Below, piece after piece: positions 30,104 to 33,659 of a stretch of DNA of 33,659 nt. Each line of letters opens with the position of its first letter. Position 1 is the first letter of the stretch. The DNA comes from Caulobacterales bacterium. GTDB taxonomy: Bacteria > Pseudomonadota > Alphaproteobacteria > Caulobacterales > Caulobacteraceae. The translations under genes were made by a program, and so were the position numbers. The notes beneath the pieces were generated by a model that saw only the letters and a program-made list of their open reading frames with translations, made no database searches and was not told where the DNA came from. The stretch covers positions 1 to 33,659 of the forward strand of contig JACRBD010000164.1 of assembly GCA_016234625.1 (NCBI GenBank). The letters run 5' to 3'.

Positions 30104-30699
30104 GAATCCTCGCCGTCTGCTGCCATCCCTCGCCGGAGAGCTTCCACGCCGGACTCAAGACCGCGATCGTCGAGCGGCTGACCGCCGCCGGCCATGCGGT
30201 GGAGGTCATCGACCTCCATGCCGAAGGCTTCGACCCGGTGATGCCGCGGCGACAGTGGGAAGACTCGCGACGGGGCGGCGGTTCGGCGCCGGAACTGTCG
30301 CGGCACGTGGATGAACTGCGGGCGGCCGAGGGGCTGCTGTTGATCTATCCCACCTGGTGGTACGGCATGCCGGCGATGATCAAGGGCTGGGTCGAGCGGG
30401 TCTGGCAGCCGGGCGTGGCCTTCGAGATCAAGCCGGACGGCAGCATCCGGACCGGGATGCTCGACAACATCCGCGCCTTCGCCATCGCCACCACCCACGG
30501 CTCGCCGCAATGGTTCATCCGCCTGGCCATGGGCGAACCCGGCCGCAAACAGGTGGTCCGCGGCCTGACCCAGCACCTGGCCAGGGGCTGTCGGGTCAGC
30601 TGGAACGCGCTCTACAACATCGACAGCGGCTCGGCGGCGACCCGGGAGCGCTGGCGAGAGCGGACGGCGGTCAGGCTGGCACGGTTTTTTGGCGCCTAG
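30100..30699 (+). CDS. NAD(P)H-dependent oxidoreductase, flavodoxin-like fold
   Basis: MRILAVCCHPSPESFHAGLKTAIVERL, LIYPTWWYGMPAMIKGWVERVW; GTGA overlap with the upstream gene. Confidence 0.88.
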   Translation: MRILAVCCHPSPESFHAGLKTAIVERLTAAGHAVEVIDLHAEGFDPVMPRRQWEDSRRGGGSAPELSRHVDELRAAEGLLLIYPTWWYGMPAMIKGWVERVWQPGVAFEIKPDGSIRTGMLDNIRAFAIATTHGSPQWFIRLAMGEPGRKQVVRGLTQHLARGCRVSWNALYNIDSGSAATRERWRERTAVRLARFFGA

Positions 30700-30715
30700 C
30701 CGGGCCCGTCTCCGC

Positions 30716-30865
30716 AAAATTCCGCTCATCCTCGCGACAGCGAGGACCCAGGTTTTTGGACGCGGCAGCTCACGGTTCAGGCAAGGCAGTTGGCCAACCC
30801 GAAAGGTGAGCCGCTGTTTCAAAAACACCTGGGTCCTCGCTGTCGCGAGGATGAGCGGGATTTTG
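30716..30865. repeat. Large interspersed inverted repeat (REP/BIME- or MITE-like)
   Basis: AAAATTCCGCTCATCCTCGCGACAGCGAGGACCCAGGTTTTTG (from 30716) and reverse complement of CAAAAACACCTGGGTCCTCGCTGTCGCGAGGATGAGCGGGATTTTG (30820-30865) are near-identical. Confidence 0.85.
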
Positions 30866-30952
30866 AGAGAGTCATTCGCTGGATCGATGGGCTGAACCCT
30901 AGCGAAGGCCCCTCGATCCCCGTTAGGTTTGGGCCACCTCGGGGAGCGCACC

Positions 30953-31552
30953 ATGTCGAACTACACCGTAAGCATCGCCGTTCCCTCCGACGGCCCGGTC
31001 GAGCGCGACCCGGTGATGAACATCCTGGCCCTCGCCTTCAGCACTGACCCGGCCGTCCGCTACATGTTCCCGACCGCCGACGGTTTCCTGCGCCACTTCA
31101 ACCGGCTGGCCACCGCCATGGCCGGCAGCGCCCTGGCGGCGGGCACGGCCTGGGTGGCCGACGGTGGCGCGGCGGCGGCCCTGTGGCTGGCGCCGGGCGT
31201 TCAGGGGGACGGCGAGGCCATCGGCGCCCTGGTCGGCGAGGCGGTCGCGCCGGAGCGGCAGGGCGTTCTGGCCGAGGTCGGCGAGCTGATGGACCAGTTC
31301 CATCCGACCGAGCCGCACTGGTACCTGTCGATGATCGGCGTCGATCCCTCGCGGCAGGGTCAGGGCCTCGGCTCGGCCCTGCTGAAGGCCGGTCTCGCCC
31401 GCTGCGACGCCGACGGCCTGCCAGCCTATCTGGAGAGCTCCAGCCCCAAGAATGTCCCGCTGTACGAACGCCACGGCTTCGAGGTCATCGGCCTGATCAA
31501 GCCGGGCGATCATCCGGGGTTGATCCCGATGTACCGGGCGGCGCGGGGCTGA
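30953..31552 (+). CDS. GNAT family N-acetyltransferase
   Basis: WYLSMIGVDPSRQGQGLGSALLKAGLARCDADGLPAYLESSSPKNVPLYERHGFEVIG. Confidence 0.92.
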   Translation: MSNYTVSIAVPSDGPVERDPVMNILALAFSTDPAVRYMFPTADGFLRHFNRLATAMAGSALAAGTAWVADGGAAAALWLAPGVQGDGEAIGALVGEAVAPERQGVLAEVGELMDQFHPTEPHWYLSMIGVDPSRQGQGLGSALLKAGLARCDADGLPAYLESSSPKNVPLYERHGFEVIGLIKPGDHPGLIPMYRAARG

Positions 31553-31558
31553 CCGCGG

Positions 31559-32467
31559 ATGCGCGACGCCACTCTCACCGGCCAAACAGTGAACCTGCCG
31601 ATCCAGCCTGAGGGCTGGCGCGATTTCCGGTATGCGGTTCTCATTGATGGCTCGCTCGGCGTCATGCGTGTCGAGGCCAGGTTCCATGAGGCCTATCGCC
31701 AATGGCGCCTCAAGCCCGATGTAGGCTTGGACTGGAACGGCCGCTTCCAGCTTTCCGCGTTCGACGGCGAGGTCGAAAGCAGCGCCGTCGAGGTCCCGAT
31801 GACCTTCGCGCCGGTCTTCGATCGCCTCAGGGATGGACGCTGGCTGGTCGCGTCCTGCAGGGCCCGGCCGGGCGACGCCAACGCGAGCCTGTTCGATCCG
31901 GATGACGCGCGAGAGGTCCAGTTCCCGCTCGGCGACGGCATCGAACACCTCCGGTGCATGCGCGACGGTTCAATCTGGGTGGGCTATTTCGATGAAGGCA
32001 TCGGCGGCGGCGGTCCTCTTTCGCGACACGGCATTGTCCAGATTTCGGCCGCCGGAGACTTGATCTGGGGCCTCAACGCCTCGGTCTCCGCCCCCTGGAT
32101 GCTGGACTGTTACGCCCTGACGCTCGACGGCGACCGGATGTGGTCCTGCTACCATCCTGATTTCCCGATTGTCCGGATCGGCGGGCAACAGGCGCAGGTC
32201 TGGACGAATGACGAGGTGGCGGGCGCGACGGCGATGGCCATCGATCGCGACCATGTCCTGCTGGCGGGCACGTATGACGACCCGACGTTGCTCAGCCTGG
32301 TCAGGCTCGGAACAACCGGTTCGACGCTCGTCGGCCAGATCCCGTTCGAAGCCCTCGCCGCCGCACGGGACGGACTCGTGCGGGGGCAGGCCAGCAAACT
32401 TCACGTTGTTCACGCCGGCCAATGGACGACCATCGAGGTCGACGAAGTCCGGCGGGCGCTCGCCTAA
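31559..32467 (+). CDS. Uncharacterised protein
   Basis: 302 aa intact ORF just downstream of the GNAT gene; no family recognised. Confidence 0.6.
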   Translation: MRDATLTGQTVNLPIQPEGWRDFRYAVLIDGSLGVMRVEARFHEAYRQWRLKPDVGLDWNGRFQLSAFDGEVESSAVEVPMTFAPVFDRLRDGRWLVASCRARPGDANASLFDPDDAREVQFPLGDGIEHLRCMRDGSIWVGYFDEGIGGGGPLSRHGIVQISAAGDLIWGLNASVSAPWMLDCYALTLDGDRMWSCYHPDFPIVRIGGQQAQVWTNDEVAGATAMAIDRDHVLLAGTYDDPTLLSLVRLGTTGSTLVGQIPFEALAAARDGLVRGQASKLHVVHAGQWTTIEVDEVRRALA

Positions 32468-33174
32468 CCCTTAAACCCCGTCGCCACCAGAAACACCTCC
32501 GAGCTGTCCGCCCGGCTGGCCTTGGGTTTGACGTGCTGGACCCGGGTGAAGTGCTTCTTCAGGTCGCGGATGATCTGGGCCGTCTCGCCGCCCTGAAAAG
32601 CCTTGGCCACGAACGAGCCGCCGGGCTTGAGCACATCGATGGCGAAAGCCGCGGCCAGTTCGATCAGGCCGACGATGCGCAGGTGGTCGGTCTCGCGGTG
32701 GCCGACGGTGTTGGGGGCCATGTCCGACAGCACGATGTCCGGCGGTCCGCCGAGCATCTCGATCAGCAGCGGTCCGGCCGCCGGGTCGGTGAAGTCCATC
32801 TGGATCATCTCGGCCGGCGGCAGCGGATCGACCGGCAGCAGGTCGATGCCGACGATCTTGCCGGCCCCGCGCTTGATGGCCATCTGCACCCAGCCGCCGG
32901 GCGCGCATCCCAGGTCGACGATCTTGCTGCCCGGCTTGACCAGTTTGAACCGGTCATCGATCTCGGTGAACTTGAAGGCCGCGCGGCTGCGATAGCCCAT
33001 GGCCCGGGCCTCGGCCGAGAAGGGATCGTTGATCTGCCGCTCCAGCCAGGCCTGGGACGAGGGCCGGCGGCCCTTGGCGGTCTTCAGGCGGGCGGGCTTG
33101 CCGCGGCCGACGCCGTCGTTGCCGCCGGTGGGCAGGCGAACCATGCGGCGTTTGGGGGGCTCTTCGTCACTCAT
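32464..33174 (-). CDS. rlmE: 23S rRNA (uridine-2'-O)-methyltransferase RlmE/FtsJ
   Basis: GYRSRAAFKFTEIDDRFKLVKPGSKIVDLGCAPGGWVQMA, DIVLSDMAPNTVGHRETDH, GGSFVAKAFQGGE; start at ATG 33174. Confidence 0.95.
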   Translation of the reverse strand: MSDEEPPKRRMVRLPTGGNDGVGRGKPARLKTAKGRRPSSQAWLERQINDPFSAEARAMGYRSRAAFKFTEIDDRFKLVKPGSKIVDLGCAPGGWVQMAIKRGAGKIVGIDLLPVDPLPPAEMIQMDFTDPAAGPLLIEMLGGPPDIVLSDMAPNTVGHRETDHLRIVGLIELAAAFAIDVLKPGGSFVAKAFQGGETAQIIRDLKKHFTRVQHVKPKASRADSSEVFLVATGFKG

Positions 33175-33659
33175 GCGGGGGCTTGTACAGGTTTCCGGCC
33201 GCCGCCGCCCCGTTTGCGTCGCCGGCGGCGTGGCTGCTCGTCGCTCATCAGGCTCATCAGGATGCCTTCGCGCAGGCCGCGGTCGGCCACCCGCACCCGC
33301 TCGCAGGGCCAGAGCTCCTGCACCGCCTGCAGGATCGCGGCGCCGGCCAGCACCAGGTCCGACCGGTCCGGCCCGATGCAGGGCTGGGCCGCCCGCTCGG
33401 CCGGAGTCCAGGCCAGCAGGCGATCGGTGGTCGCCTCGCACTCGCCCCTGGTCATCCACAGGCCGTCGACGCGACCCCGGTCATAGCGCGGGAGGTCCAG
33501 GTGCAGCCCGGCCAGGCTGGTGATCGCCCCGGACGTGCCGACGAGATGGCCCCGACCGCTGGCGAACAGGCTGCGCACCGCGGCGTCGACCGGAGCGTCT
33601 GCGATGGCGGCGGTCATGTCGGCGACCATGGCCTCGTACCAGGCCGCGTGGACCGCTGC
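33171..33659 (-). CDS. Ppx/GppA phosphatase family protein (C-terminal part; 5' end outside window)
   Basis: GHLVGTSGAITSLAGLHLDLPRYDRGRVDGLWMTRGECEATTDRLL, ADRGLREGILM; ATGA overlap with rlmE; frame open to window end. Confidence 0.88.
   Translation of the reverse strand, partial: AAVHAAWYEAMVADMTAAIADAPVDAAVRSLFASGRGHLVGTSGAITSLAGLHLDLPRYDRGRVDGLWMTRGECEATTDRLLAWTPAERAAQPCIGPDRSDLVLAGAAILQAVQELWPCERVRVADRGLREGILMSLMSDEQPRRRRRKRGGGGRKPVQAPA

Noticed and set aside
30689-30895. Small ORF of 68 aa
   Set aside because: Lies across the inverted repeat element; coding appearance comes from the repeat.

Overview
High-GC alphaproteobacterial (Caulobacterales-like) window. It appears to hold one end of an integrative conjugative element (ICE, about 1-23.67 kb) inserted at the 3' end of guaA, followed by host chromosome. 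The left part is a T4SS operon (virB6, virB7-like lipoprotein, virB8, virB9, virB10, virB11, virD4) with an LPD7-like gene. Next come a hipBA toxin-antitoxin pair, a VirD2/MobP-type relaxase, a MobC-like accessory protein and an apparent oriT with an IncP/Ti-type nic motif (CTATCCTG|CCC). The accessory/defence segment (about 10.9-21.5 kb) has a DUF3644-like protein, an HTH protein, an Abi_2-like HEPN, ArdC, DUF736, a RiboL-PSP-like HEPN, a three-gene ABC-3C system, an MNT-HEPN fusion and an orphan DUF6088/AbiEi-like antitoxin. AlpA and a tyrosine integrase abut guaA. Host genes to the right are guaA, rsmB-like, MAPEG, guaB, a membrane alpha/alpha-toroid-like protein, an NAD(P)H oxidoreductase, a GNAT, an uncharacterised protein, rlmE and a partial ppx/gppA. 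The main oddity is the nuclease-type third gene of the ABC-3C system, which is split by a single in-frame TGA with both halves in the same frame. Other notable signals are the oriT, repeated operators at hipBA, inverted and direct repeats between integrase and guaA, a gene-tail/terminator remnant behind the orphan antitoxin, and a ~150-bp inverted repeat in host DNA. All family names are from reading translations; no database search was run.
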